From Gigantopelta aegis (taxonomy: Eukaryota; Mollusca; Gastropoda; Neomphalida; Peltospiridae), in the NCBI RefSeq assembly GCF_016097555.1, contig NW_024533018.1:27501-91500 (forward strand): 64,000 nucleotides of DNA. Direction: 5' to 3'. Of the stretch, positions 13,068-26,000 are shown piece after piece. Both the position numbers and the translations under genes were made by a program. The notes beneath the pieces are model-generated. The model had not been told where the DNA came from. It searched no databases and saw only the letters and a list, made by a program, of their open reading frames with translations. The stretch's first letter is position 1, and every line of letters begins with the position of its first letter.

Positions 13068-16000
13068 ATGTACTATCCAGTTGGATGGCCTCGAGTATTA
13101 GATGGTAGAGGAGCAACTGGAGGGACTCCTCTCCAACTTATAAGACACAGGACAAAGAATTTGATATTTGAATTGAGAGGACATTCAGTGGCTGTATGGC
13201 ATTCTCGAGTGAGTTTGAAAGAGGTTAAAAATTACATTGAGATGAGCAAACCTGTTAATTACAGCTAATCTTCTGTATTAAGTAGCTGTATCAAATTGAC
13301 ACTATGTAACAAGTTATTCTCATTTTTCTATCACTTTAGTTACAAATTTTGCTGACATCCTATAAATTATCACCTGCTAATATTAAAAGACATGGTATTA
13401 ATTCATATGGAGCTCTAAAACTGATGGCTCTTGTCTAGCTATATCAGTAAGTTACTAACACATACATACGTATATCATAATACTATACAGTACTATATTA
13501 TATACATACATATCTAGTTTCATATAACTACTGTATATACAATGACTGCTTGTGTGTGTGTGATTTGTTTACTGCAATATATCTATGCAACCATTCTTCT
13601 TGCCTCTGTAACCATTTATTTGTCCGCCCACATGTAATTATAAAGGTATATATCTAACTCATATAATACTATAACAATATTTTAGTTTGTGTCCATGTAT
13701 CTCTCTCTCCTCCTCCCTCAGACTACTAATGGATTGCTTTATTTCTTACATATTACTTATGAAAGTTCTATCAATATCTCTACAAAATGGCGGCATTCTT
13801 ACCGGGAACATGGCATGTTAGTGTTGCTAAGTGTATGAAGACATAATAATAATGACATGATCAATATTGTAGATCTCGTCATACTCCTGGTTTGGAATTA
13901 CCCTCGGAGGGCCTTCCTTTGGAAAAGGTCTCACTAAAGTTGATCCATGAGGTCATGATATCTGGACACACCCATGTTTTGTGTCCTGTTGCCGGGCAAC
14001 TAATGATTGCCACTGATCTTGGACTTATCTATCGTGTTAACTGGGAAGGTCGATTTGATGCCAATTTAACAATTCATTTGAGCAGTTTGACCTTTGCTAA
14101 TGACCTCTACCCAGAGACAAGAGGTAAAGATTAGCTCAGATCTCTTTTAACTTTCCTTCTCTTTCTCTCTCTAGCTCACCAATTAGAGGAACTAGAGTCA
14201 GTAGTTGACATATCTTATTCACCAGAGCTACATGGACTAGCTGTAGTTCTTTCATCTGGTAAGGTAGCTTTTATAACAGGAAAATCAGCGAGATTTGAAC
14301 CTCAAGTAAAAAATTTAGTTCATTCTATGAGTCTATTTTAATTCTATTTTGTAGTCACTTCAGGGGGTGTGGCTTCGAGAGACCTCTGATGCTGTATATG
14401 TGACAGTCAACCCTCGTTATAATTTAATTGCATGTGGGCGTGTTAAGTTAGTATATTTAAATATTGCGTGTGTCCATTATTATCTCTACATCCCTCCATT
14501 TTAGTGGTCTTATTGACACATATACAGTTGACGATACTTCAGGAGCTTGGAATAAATTGAACACGCTTCAATTATCAAGACTACATTTTGCAGGTATACT
14601 AAAATGAAAACATTATATTTCATACTTTTCTCAGACTCAGACCAATACCAGTTAGGCTCAGTCCAATGTTTACAATGGAGTCCATTCGATTACAGTGTAT
14701 TAGTTGTAGCCTGGAGAAATGGTGGACTCTCTATGTGGTCAGTATTTGGATCATTGCTGTTTCATTCTTTGGGTAATCAACCTGGGTAAGCCCCTCTTTA
14801 TTTCTGATATTAATGAGTATAATTTCTGATTAGTACACCCACTCCATTGTTTCGGTCTCAGTCGACTTTATTGCAGTCTCTGGTTAGTAGATGGACAGAT
14901 ATGTGGATGTATGGACAGATATGTGGATGTATGGACAAATTAGCAGATGGACACATGGAATGACTAATGGACGAACTTGTATCCTTTATTTTTCATAGAC
15001 CTGGTCTGTTGATGGTTATTATTTATGGCTATTACCTCGAGGAGAACAACTTCTTGATCAAAGTTGTTACCATGACAACAAAGAAAGAGAGAACAAAGAC
15101 GATGAGGAACAAGAAGCCAAGAGTAATAAAGTGTTAATTGCTGGGAGTCATGTTGTAATTATTAATTTTGTGAAAAGTGCATTTATTAATAATCCTATTA
15201 TCGTAAGTTATGGCCTCGTTATAGATAATGATATTCATTGTCTTCTGATGTCACATGACATCACTTATTTAGACCAATCACGAACATCTTGTACTTCATT
15301 CTGCTGATCGTATTTATCTTGCACCTCCCACTTGTCACACTAACTCTAATGACACTAGAAATAGGAAGAATAATGGTAACTATGGCAACAATGGCCATGA
15401 TTTTAATAAAGCAGAAGGCCTTGTTCCTCAGTGGAAAATTGTCCAAGTAATAATTATAAATTGTTTTTATTTTAGATTTTTTGTTTCTTTTTAGCTTCCA
15501 AGCAACTACTTAACTTTGAATTGGCCTTTACAGGTATATATATATATTTAATTTGTCTCATCTCTCTCTCTCTCTCTCCAGTATGTGGCTATAAATCCTG
15601 CTGGAGATCAAATTGTTACAGCTGGTAAAGCAGGACTAGCTATTTATCAAATTCACAAAAGAAAATGGAAATTATTTGGGAGTGAATTGCAAGAACAAAA
15701 TCTCATTTGTAGAGGGGGTGTGGCTTGGTATAAAGATGTAGTGATATTTCCTTGTCGTGTCCAAGAGAAAAATGAGGAAGTATGGGACACCTGGTTTATC
15801 TGTCATTTAATTTTGATCTGTTAAAGGTTCAATTTTATTCTGTTCATCAAAATTTGGATGTTTCACGAAGTCTTCATACTCTTCGACTTATCTCTCCAGC
15901 TGTTAAAATCAATGTTCTTGGATCTCATCTCATCATTGCTACTAGAGACTCCACTTTGACGCTATATAAAATGAAAATGTCTTATAATTCTGATAAAAGT

Positions 16001-19000
16001 ATGGATAGATGGATTGATATATAAAAGGATGGTTGATACTCAGTAATTAATATTAATTAATATTAATAATATTAATATTAATTAATATCTTTTATTTATT
16101 TCATAGGTCTTCTTTTATCAGTAATAAAACTTCATGTTATGTCATTCTTACCCTCCCTGTCTCGTCCATGGGCACTGACCCTTGTCTCTATAGTTCCCTC
16201 TACTATTCGTGCTGAGCCAGGTAGGATGAAGGGAGTGGGGATGCCCCTGTTGTAAGTAAATTTGGTGTTTCGTTAGGTTCTGGTAGTTTGGAGAAATTAG
16301 AAAGTATTTTATTGAATATTAGTGGGCGTGTGTCTTGATGGTACAAAAAGAAATACCACATGTGTCTGATGAACTACAGGTATGTCCATTTAGTATATCT
16401 ATATGTCCATTTGTTATATCTATATGTCCATTTGTTATACCTATATGTCCATTTAGTATATCTATATGTCTATTTGTTATATCTATATGTCCATTTAGTA
16501 TATTTATATGTCCATTTGTTTATTTTACCAATATAATGCATTCATTTAACAAAATATATTCTATTTACTGAGTGTGCGTCCATTTTTTCAGGAGGAATCG
16601 TGGTCATTTTCAAGTCCTGTTAGTCTTGCTCCTTCAGTTGAAGCTATTTGGACTCCACCCCCTTGACTCCACCACCCCACTCTTCACCTAATCATCTTAT
16701 GGAGTCATTATGGTTTGCATGTGGTGCTCAAGGGATAAAGGTATATAAAATGGATGAGTGTTTGGATAAATGGACGGAGGAATGACTAAAGTGTTGAGTT
16801 GATTGATAAATGGACAGCTACTTGTAAAATAGAATTAATTAATTTGTAGGTGTGGCTTCCTCTGTATCCTCGTGATGAAGGTCATCCCACATTCCTCTCA
16901 AAGAGGATCATGTTAACTCTGCCATCATCTTCATCTTTTCCACAAACTATCTTGTTCTCTGATGCTGTCATAGTGGGTGTCTTACATGAACCACTTCATG
17001 CTGACCACACCCTAACCACACCCATTTATTTCCCACCCACAACTGTTAGGAGAATTGTAAGCAAATAATTTTTTAAAACTATTTCAAGGTCTCCTTTTAG
17101 ACACGTTTATTTTTAAATCATATTTTGAGACAGTTATTAAAAAGAAAGTTAGTTAAAATTTTAATAGTTATGTTATCCATCTTAATAACAGCTTAGGTAA
17201 CCACGCCCTTCAAATAGCTCGAAGACATGCCCATTTGCCATACTTTGCTCATATACTTGAGCTGATGTTGCATGAGATTCTAGAAGAGGAAGCCCCAGGT
17301 TCCATTCCCATACCAGGTTTGAGGACAGAGACCTATACTGCATAAGTTATAGATATATATATATTAATCTTACTAGATGCATTACTTCCAAGAATAATAG
17401 AATTTATTAAACAATTCCCTCACTTTTTGGAAACAGTTGGATCATGTGCTCGTAAAACTGAAGTAGCACTTTGGCACTATCTATTTGCAGCCGTGGGTAA
17501 CCCTAAGGACCTCTTTGAGGTGGGTGTGTCAGTTCAGTACACAAACTGACTGTATTATTTTACAGTTATGTTTGGGCAGACTCCAAACTGAAGACAGCTG
17601 CTTCTTATCTGATTATTATACAAAATTTAGAACCTCCAGCTGTCAGTCGACATGTATGTCCCTCTCAAATAATTTACTGACCATCTTGTGTTCTTTTGTT
17701 TATCTTTAGTTAGCTACTCGTTTGTTAGATGCTGCTCTAGATAACAATCAGTGGGAATTATGTAAAGATTTAGTTCGATTTTTAAAGAGAATTGGTCAGT
17801 ATGTATTATTGATTGTAAATATCATGTGTGTTGTATTAATTGTCAGCTAATGACATTACACAATATCTAAATAAAATAGATAGAATAGAAAAGCTCCAAA
17901 GAGACTTGATGATTAAGTCTTACAACATTGCTGACCATAACTAACACCTCCTTTTGCTCTCTAAGGCTCTTATAGTTCAGCTGGTAAATAAATGACCCAG
18001 ATAATCAAAGTCATGAATTCTAGTCCCATTTGGAGTTCTTTTCTCTTTTTTCTATATGTCTATTCATTCAATGTATTTATCAAATATAGGTCCTGGAGAC
18101 AGTACTCCATTATCTCCTGTCTCATCTTTACCTACTCCTTCTACTCCTCATGTTAAAACCCCTAAATCATCAGGTAATTGTTAACATTATTAACAATACT
18201 ACTACTATTGTTTATCCTATAAAGGTCCTGGCTCTCTTCCAGCAAATCTCTCCTCACCATCAACATCATCAGGTGTTGTTCCTGATTTAGATCAGTCTGT
18301 GGTATCTGTGGCTAGAGATTATTTGAGTAGTGGAAGTACATCAAATGTTGTCAGTGTTAGTGGAGACTATTGTGATCCTTCTGGAAAAGTGATCAAAAGG
18401 TAATCACTATAAATAGAACAATAATACTGACATCATCATTGTAGATTTGTAGTTACTATAAATAGAATATACTTGATCTTCTCTTGTTTCAATTGTAGAC
18501 CTCATTTTGCTCTTGATATGGATACAAGAGAAGAGTTCTTTATAGAATTAATTTTAAGTCGTCATGCTCGTAAATTACTGACTTCTAATTGTCTGTATGA
18601 TCTTGGTCTTTTTGCTGCTCATTTGGACTTTGACCTCCAACAATGGATGGCAAAAGAAAGGTATATCGTCATGGTGATATATTGCAATACTCTCTCCCTT
18701 CCTCCCTCAGACACAGAGCTGCTTGTATTGACAATTACATTCATGTTCTCTGTGAACTTCACAAGCAATTTCATTGGCCATTCCCTCCCTCCTCCACATC
18801 AACCACACCCAGTAGTGTTAGAGAACAGGTTGTCATGACAACCAATGAACTCTCTACGGACCAGAAATTACCGGAAAATGAGAATGTTGACAATTTAGAG
18901 AGCTCGTTAGACATAACTAAAAGAGGTCTTAAGAGACTTAATCGTCCTCCTGATTTGAATATTTCTGGCACTCACAGTCAAATAGAAACAGTAGAGGCTA

Positions 19001-19959
19001 CAGTGGGTGGAGAAGAGGAAGAGAGTACAGGAGAACATCAAATTGAGGAGGAAGTTATTGTCCATAGCTCCACCCCCTCTAAATTATCGGGTACAGGAAG
19101 TTATAGTTCAGAGAACTTTATAAACCTCCATCATGTGAGTTTATTATTGATATTCCTTTAATTGAGTCGCTCTCCATTAGCTGATAGATTGTATGGCTCA
19201 GATTCTTTAGTAGAAATTGTTGATGATTCTAGTCTTTGGGAAGAAGATATCACCATGACAACAGGATGGACCACGCCTTCAAAGACGGTCCAATCTGAAT
19301 TAGAGATACGATACTTTATCAATGCTAGTGTCAATTCATATTGCTTGGAGTGGGTAGTCATATTAGGTATTCTATTACAAGATTTGTCAATATTCATGCA
19401 CGTCCAACAACAACTCAACTATCTTGATTCTCAGACAACATTTCCTGATGACATTGATACAAGACTACTTAATGGTATCAACTCTTTGAGTGAATGGGCT
19501 GCTATTAACTGGTACAGTACACACATATGTTACCATAGCAACCTATATACTATGCAATGTACATCATTATACATGTACTCATTTCATTACGTCATATTAT
19601 AAGATTTAGAGAATTAATGTTAGGGTGGGGGTGGAGTTAGGTTTAGAACAATAAATAATAAATTAATTGTTGTCTTGATTTCAATCATCTTTTCTTTATC
19701 TCTTATTAGTCCTGGATATCTTCCCTTTCTCTCACTCATTACTCCCATTTTGTATCAGTGGCAACAACTACTACAAGATCATGTAAGGAACGTCCAGGAC
19801 ACGCCTCTATTGAATGACTCCACCCACCAATTATTAAGTGCTCAGGTTGTAGAGGGTACTGATTCTGTTGGTAAAGATGACAAACCAGTTAATCTGGTCA
19901 AACAGGTTAAACAAGATTATATCAACAGTCAAATGAAGAGACAAGTGGTTGTATTATAG
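13068..19959 (+). CDS. RIC1: RIC1-type subunit of the RAB6A GEF complex
   Basis: With RGP1, RIC1 activates RAB6A at the Golgi (known for the family). The protein starts [11 protein letters not shown], like family members. About 28 exons follow: N-terminal WD/beta-propeller segments (13340-13446, 13722-13816, 13873-14123, 14175-14305, 14355-14446, 14505-14593, 14635-14785 and on to 16220), then [14 protein letters not shown] at 16735-16880. The helical RIC1 domain follows: [20 protein letters not shown] (17192-17316), [17 protein letters not shown] (17566-17650), [20 protein letters not shown] (17710-17794) and [15 protein letters not shown] (about 19340). The last open frame ends at 19959. 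An alternative donor at 19947 could splice to 20022. Frame breaks lie near 13410, 16330, 16660 and 17586, all within conserved sequence. Confidence 0.88.
16378..16535. repeat. 21-bp tandem repeat in a RIC1 intron
   Basis: About seven copies of a unit like ATGTCCATTTGTTATATCTAT directly follow the donor at 16380. Confidence 0.85.
17965..18045 (+). mobile_element. tRNA-derived SINE or tRNA pseudogene in a RIC1 intron
   Basis: TATAGTTCAGCTGG (17971-17984) resembles a pol III A box. GAATTCTAGTCCC (18015-18027), preceded by CAAAGTCAT, resembles a tRNA variable loop plus B box. The spacing is tRNA-like. T-rich runs follow at about 18040. I could not fold a sound acceptor and anticodon stem, so it is not an intact tRNA. 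The host intron is about 295 bp, longer than most of its neighbours, as an insertion would make it. Confidence 0.5.
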
Positions 19960-20059
19960 CATAATTATAATTATTAATATTATTGATTTTAACTATTAAT
20001 AACTAATTAACGTTTAATTAGCTCGGTGGACGTGGTTTGCTTTTGAAACACCTTTCTCA

Positions 20060-23000
20060 ATGGAACAATCAACAGTAGAGATTTGTAATGCCTGTTCTGA
20101 AAGTGATCTCGATCTTGTTAAGAGACTTATAACCCGAGGTACGTCACCTTGGGTACGTGATGATCAAGGGAACACGCTCTTTCACTTGTGTTGTAGTTCA
20201 TATCACTGTGGATTAGACATATTACAATATCTTATTACCACTTCTGAAATTGTAAGTTTTAGTGATTTATGTAATAATGAAGGCTCCACACCACTTCACT
20301 TGGCTTGTGGTGCTGGAAAGAAAGAATTTGTAGACTTTCTAATACGTGGTCAATATAATAATTATAATGAATTTGGCCTACCCAATTGCCAAGGGGAAAC
20401 CCTCTTTTTCTTGCCAGTAAAAATGGTCATGAACACATTGTATCATTGATATGTACTAATCCTGACTATATATTGGATCCTGATGATATATATCAGTGTA
20501 TTAAAGTGGCACCAAATTGGGATATAATGACAATATTATTGAGAGTGATATCATTTAATGATTTTATGACTAGAGTACGTCAAGAAAAGCACGCAAAGCA
20601 AATTTTTAAGAATAGTGTCACTATTCAATGGAAAGACAGTAGTTCTCCTTTCTTTCATCAAGTAGCTATATCAGGTGATCTAGATATAGTACAGTACCTT
20701 GTTAATGAGGTAGGATGTGATATAAATAGTTTAGATAGTGAGGGATACACTCCTCTACATAGAGCTATTGAGTATGGTCATCTACCAATAGTTCAATATC
20801 TCCTTAGTCAACCTCAATGTAAAAGTGAGACTAGAAGTAATAACTGTGGAATGTATCCATTACATCATGCTGCTAGGTGTGGTTATTTGGAAATTGTCAA
20901 GGCTCTTGTTGCTAGGGATTGTGATGTTAATATTAAAAATGAGAATGAGTTAACTCCATTACATTATTCCTGTGGAGGTGGTCATTTATTAGTAGTAAAA
21001 TATTTAACATCTCATCCACAATGTAATATACATGCAAAGGACAAATGGGACAGAACTTCTCTTCATACTGCAGCAGAGTGTGGTCAATTACACATTGCTA
21101 AATATCTCACTGAAGAAAGGAATGTTGATATTAATTTAGTTGGTCATTATAGAGAAACTCCTCTTTATATGGCTTGTTGGCATGGTCATTTATCACTAGT
21201 AGAATATTTCACATCTCAGTCTCACTGTAATATTAACTTAAAGGATCAATGTGGACAAAATCCACTTCATATAGCAGCTTATAGAGGACATTTGGAAATA
21301 GTCAAACATCTTGTTGACTCAAAAGGTTGTGATATCAATGTAGCAGATGACAAAGGATATACTCCAATACATAATGCATGTTATAATGATCATTTACCAG
21401 TAGTAGAATATCTTGTTGAAGATAAAGGTTGTGATGTCGATTTCAAGGATCATTATGGTAACACTCCATTGCACATAGCATGTCAAAAGGGTCACTTTGA
21501 AATTGTCAAATTTCTAACTGCACACCCTCAATGTAATATTGAAGCTGAGAATATTGGTCAGGTGAGACCAGTCTACTTAGTTTGTAAATCTGGAAATGTA
21601 GACATTGTACGACATCTTGTTGAAGACAAAAACTGTGATATTACTGGTAAATATGGTTTTTTTAATGACACTCTATTACACGTAGCATGTCAAAATGGTC
21701 ACTTTGAAATTGTCAAACTTCTAACTGCACATCCTCAATGTAATATCAAAGCTAAAAATAATAATCATGAAAGACCAGTCTCTTTAGCATGTAAATCTGG
21801 AAATGTAGACATTGTACGACATCTTGTTAAAGACAAAGGCTGTGATATTACTGGTAAATATGGTTTTTTTAATGACACTCTATTACACATAGCATGTGAA
21901 AAGGGTCACTTCGAAATTGTCAAATTTCTAACTGCACACCCTCAATGTAATATTGAAGCTGAGAATAGTATTCATGAAAGATCAGTCTCTTTAGCATGTA
22001 AATCTGGAAATGTAGACATTGTACAACATCTTGTTGAAGACAAAGGTTGTGACTTTGATGTCAGATGTGGGAATGCTAACAACACTCCATTACACATAGC
22101 ATGTGAAAAGGGAAACTTTGAAATTGTCAAATTTCTAACTGCACACCCTCAATGTAATATTGAAGCTGAGAATAGTATTCATGAAAGACCAGTCTCTTTA
22201 GCATGTAAATCTGGAAATGTAAACATTGTACAACATCTTGTTGAAGATAAAGGTTGTGATGTTGATTTCAAGACTCGTTATGATGATACTCCATTACACT
22301 TAGCATGTGAAAAGGGTAACTTTGAAATTGTCAAACTTCTAACTGCACATCCTCAATGTAATATTGAAGCTGAGAATATTGGTCAGGAGAGACCAGTCTA
22401 CTTAGCTTGTAAATCTGGAAATGTAAACATTGTACGACTGCTTGTTGAAGACAAAAACTGTGTTATTACTGGTAAATATGGTTTTTTTAATGACACTCTA
22501 TTACACGTAGCATGTCAAAACGGTCACTTTGAAATTGTCAAACTTCTAACTGCACACCCTCAATGTAATATTGAAGCTAAGAATAATATTCATGAAAGAC
22601 CAGTCTCTTTAGCATGTAAATCTGGAAATGTAGACATTGTACAACATCTTGTTGAAGATAAAGGTTGTGATGTTGATTTCAAGACTCGTTATGATGATAC
22701 TCCATTACACTTAGCATGTGAAAATGGTTACTTTGAAATTGTCAAACTTCTAACTGCACATCCTCAATGTAATGTTGAAGCTAAGAATAATTCTCAGGAG
22801 AGACCAGTCTCTTTAGCATGTAAATCTGGAAATGTAGACATTGTACGACATCTTGTTAAAGACAAAGGCTGTGATATTACTAGTAAATATGGTTTTCTTA
22901 ATGACACTCTATTACACGTAGCATGTCAAAAAGGTCACTTTGAAATTGTCAAACTTCTAACTGCACACCCTCAATGTAATATTGAAGCTGAGAATAATAA

Positions 23001-26000
23001 TCAGGAGAGACCAGTCTACTTAGCTTGTAAGTCTGGAAATGTAAACATTGTACGACATCTTGTTCAAGATAAAGGTTGCAATGTTGATTTCAAGACTCGT
23101 TATGGTAACAATACTCCATTACACATAGCATGTGAAAAGGGTCACTTCGAAATTGTCAAACTTCTAACTGAAAACCCTCAATGTAATATTGAAGCTGAGA
23201 ACGATATGCAGGAAAGACCAGTCTCTTTAGCATGTAAATCTGGAAATGTGGACATTGTAAAACATCTTGTTGAAGATAAAGGTTGTGATGTTGATGTCAA
23301 GACTCATTATGATGCTACTCCATTACACATAGCATGTGGAAAGGGTAACTTTGAAATGGTCAAAGTTCTAACTGCGCATCCTCAATGTAATGTTGAAGCT
23401 GAGAATAATAACCAGGAAAGACCAGTCTACTTAGCTTGTAAGTCTGGAAATGTAAACATTGTACGACATCTTGTTCAAGATAAAGGTTGCAATGTTGATT
23501 TCAAGACTCGTTATGGTAACAATACTCCATTACACATAGCATGTGAAAAGGGTCACTTCGAAATTGTCAAACTTCTAACTGAAAACCCTCAATGTAATAT
23601 TGAAGCTGAGAACGATATGCAGGAAAGACCAGTCTCTTTAGCATGTAAATCTGGAAATGTGGACATTGTAAAACATCTTGTTGAAGATAAAGGTTGTGAT
23701 GTTGATGTCAAGACTCATTATGATGCTACTCCATTACACATAGCATGTGGAAAGGGTAACTTTGAAATGGTCAAAGTTCTAACTGCGCATCCTCAATGTA
23801 ATGTTGAAGCTGAGAATAATAACCAGGAAAGACCAGTCTACTTAGCTTGTAAGTCTGGAAATGTAAACATTGTACGACATCTTGTTCAAGATAAAGGTTG
23901 CAATGTTGATTTCAAGACTCGTTATGGTAACAATACTCCATTACACATAGCATGTGAAAAGGGTCACTTCGAAATTGTCAAACTTCTAACTGAAAACCCT
24001 CAATGTAATATTGAAGCTGAGAACGATATGCAGGAAAGACCAGTCTCTTTAGCATGTAAATCTGGAAATGTGGACATTGTAAAACATCTTGTTGAAGATA
24101 AAGGTTGTGATGTTGATGTCAAGACTCATTATGATGCTACTCCATTACACATAGCATGTGGAAAGGGTAACTTTGAAATGGTCAAAGTTCTAACTGCGCA
24201 TCCTCAATGTAATGTTGAAGCTGAGAATAATAACCAGGAAAGACCAGTCTACTTAGCTTGTAAGTCTGGAAATGTAAACATTGTACGACATCTTGTTGAA
24301 GATAAAGGCTGTGATGTTGATGTCAAAACTCATTATGATGCTACTCCATTACACTTAGCATGTGAAAAAGGTTACTTTGAAATTGTCAAACTTCTAACTG
24401 CGCATACTCAATGTAATATTGAAGCTGAGAATAATAATCAGGAGAGACCAGTCTACTTAGCTTGTGAATCTGGAAATGTAGATATTGTACAGCATCTTGT
24501 TGAAGACAAAGGTTGTGACATTGATGTCAGATGTGGGAATGCTAACAACAGTCTATTACACATAGCATGTGGAAAGGAGAGCTTTGAAATGGTCAAACTT
24601 CTAACAGCATATCCTCAATGTAATATTGAAGCTGAGAATAATGGTCAGGAGAGACCAGTCTACTTAGCTTGTGAATCTGGAAATGTAGACATAGTACGAC
24701 ATCTTATTGAAGATAAAGGCTGTGATGTTGATGTCAAGACTCATTATAATGATACTCCATTACACTTAGCATGCAGGAAGAGTAACTTTGAAATTGTCAA
24801 ACTACTAACTGCACACCCTAAATGTAATATTGAAGCTGAGAATAATGGTCAGGAGAGACCAGTCTACTTAGCTTGTGAATCTGGAAATGTAGACATTGTA
24901 CAACATCTTGTTGAAGACAAAGGTTGTGATGTTCATTTCAAGACTCGTTATAGTAACAACACTCCATTACACATAGCATGCAAGAAGAGTAACTTTGAAA
25001 TTGTCAAACTTCTAACTGCACACCCTAAATGTAATATTGAAGCTGAGAATAATAATCAGGAGAGACCAGTCTACTTAGCTTGTGAATCTGGAAATGTAGA
25101 CATTGTACAACATCTTGTTGAAGACAAAGGTTGTGATGTCAATTTCAAGATCAGTTATATTAACAACACTTTATTACACATAGCATGTGAAAAGGGTCAC
25201 TTTGAAATGGTTAAAATTCTAACGGCACACCCTAAGTGTAATATTGAAGCTGAGAATAATAATCAGGAGAGACCAGTCTACTTAGCTTGTGAATCTGGAA
25301 ATGTAGACATTGTACAACATCTTGTTGAAGACAAAGGTTGTGACATTGATGTCAGATGTGAGAATGCTAACAACACTCCATTACACATAGCATGTGAAAA
25401 GGGAAACTTTGAAATGGTCAAAGTTCTAACTGCACATCCTCAATGTAATGTTGAAGCTGAGAATAATAATCAGGAGAGACCAGTCTACTTAGCTTGTGAA
25501 TCTGGAAATGTAGATATTGTACAACATCTTGTTGAAGACAAAGGTTGTGACATTGATGTCAGATGTGGGAATGCTAACAACACTCCATTACACATAACAT
25601 GTGAAAAGGGTCACTTTGAAATGGTCAAACTACTAACTGCACACCCTAAATGTAATATTGAAGCTGAGAATAAGAATCAAGAGAGACCAGTCTACTTAGC
25701 TTGTGAATCTGGAAATGTAGACATTGTACGACATCTTGTTGAAGACAAAGGTTGCGACATTGATGTCAGATGTGCGAAGGCTAAGAACACTCCATTACAC
25801 ATAGCATGTGAAAAGGGTCACTTTGAAATGGTCAAACTACTAACTGCACACCCTAAATGTAATATTGAAGCTGAGAATAAGAATCAGGAGAGACCAGTCT
25901 ACTTAGCTTGTGAATCTGGAAATGTAGATATTGTACAACAACTTGTTGAAGACAAAGGTTGTGACATTGATGTCAGATGTGGGAATGCTAAGAACACTCC

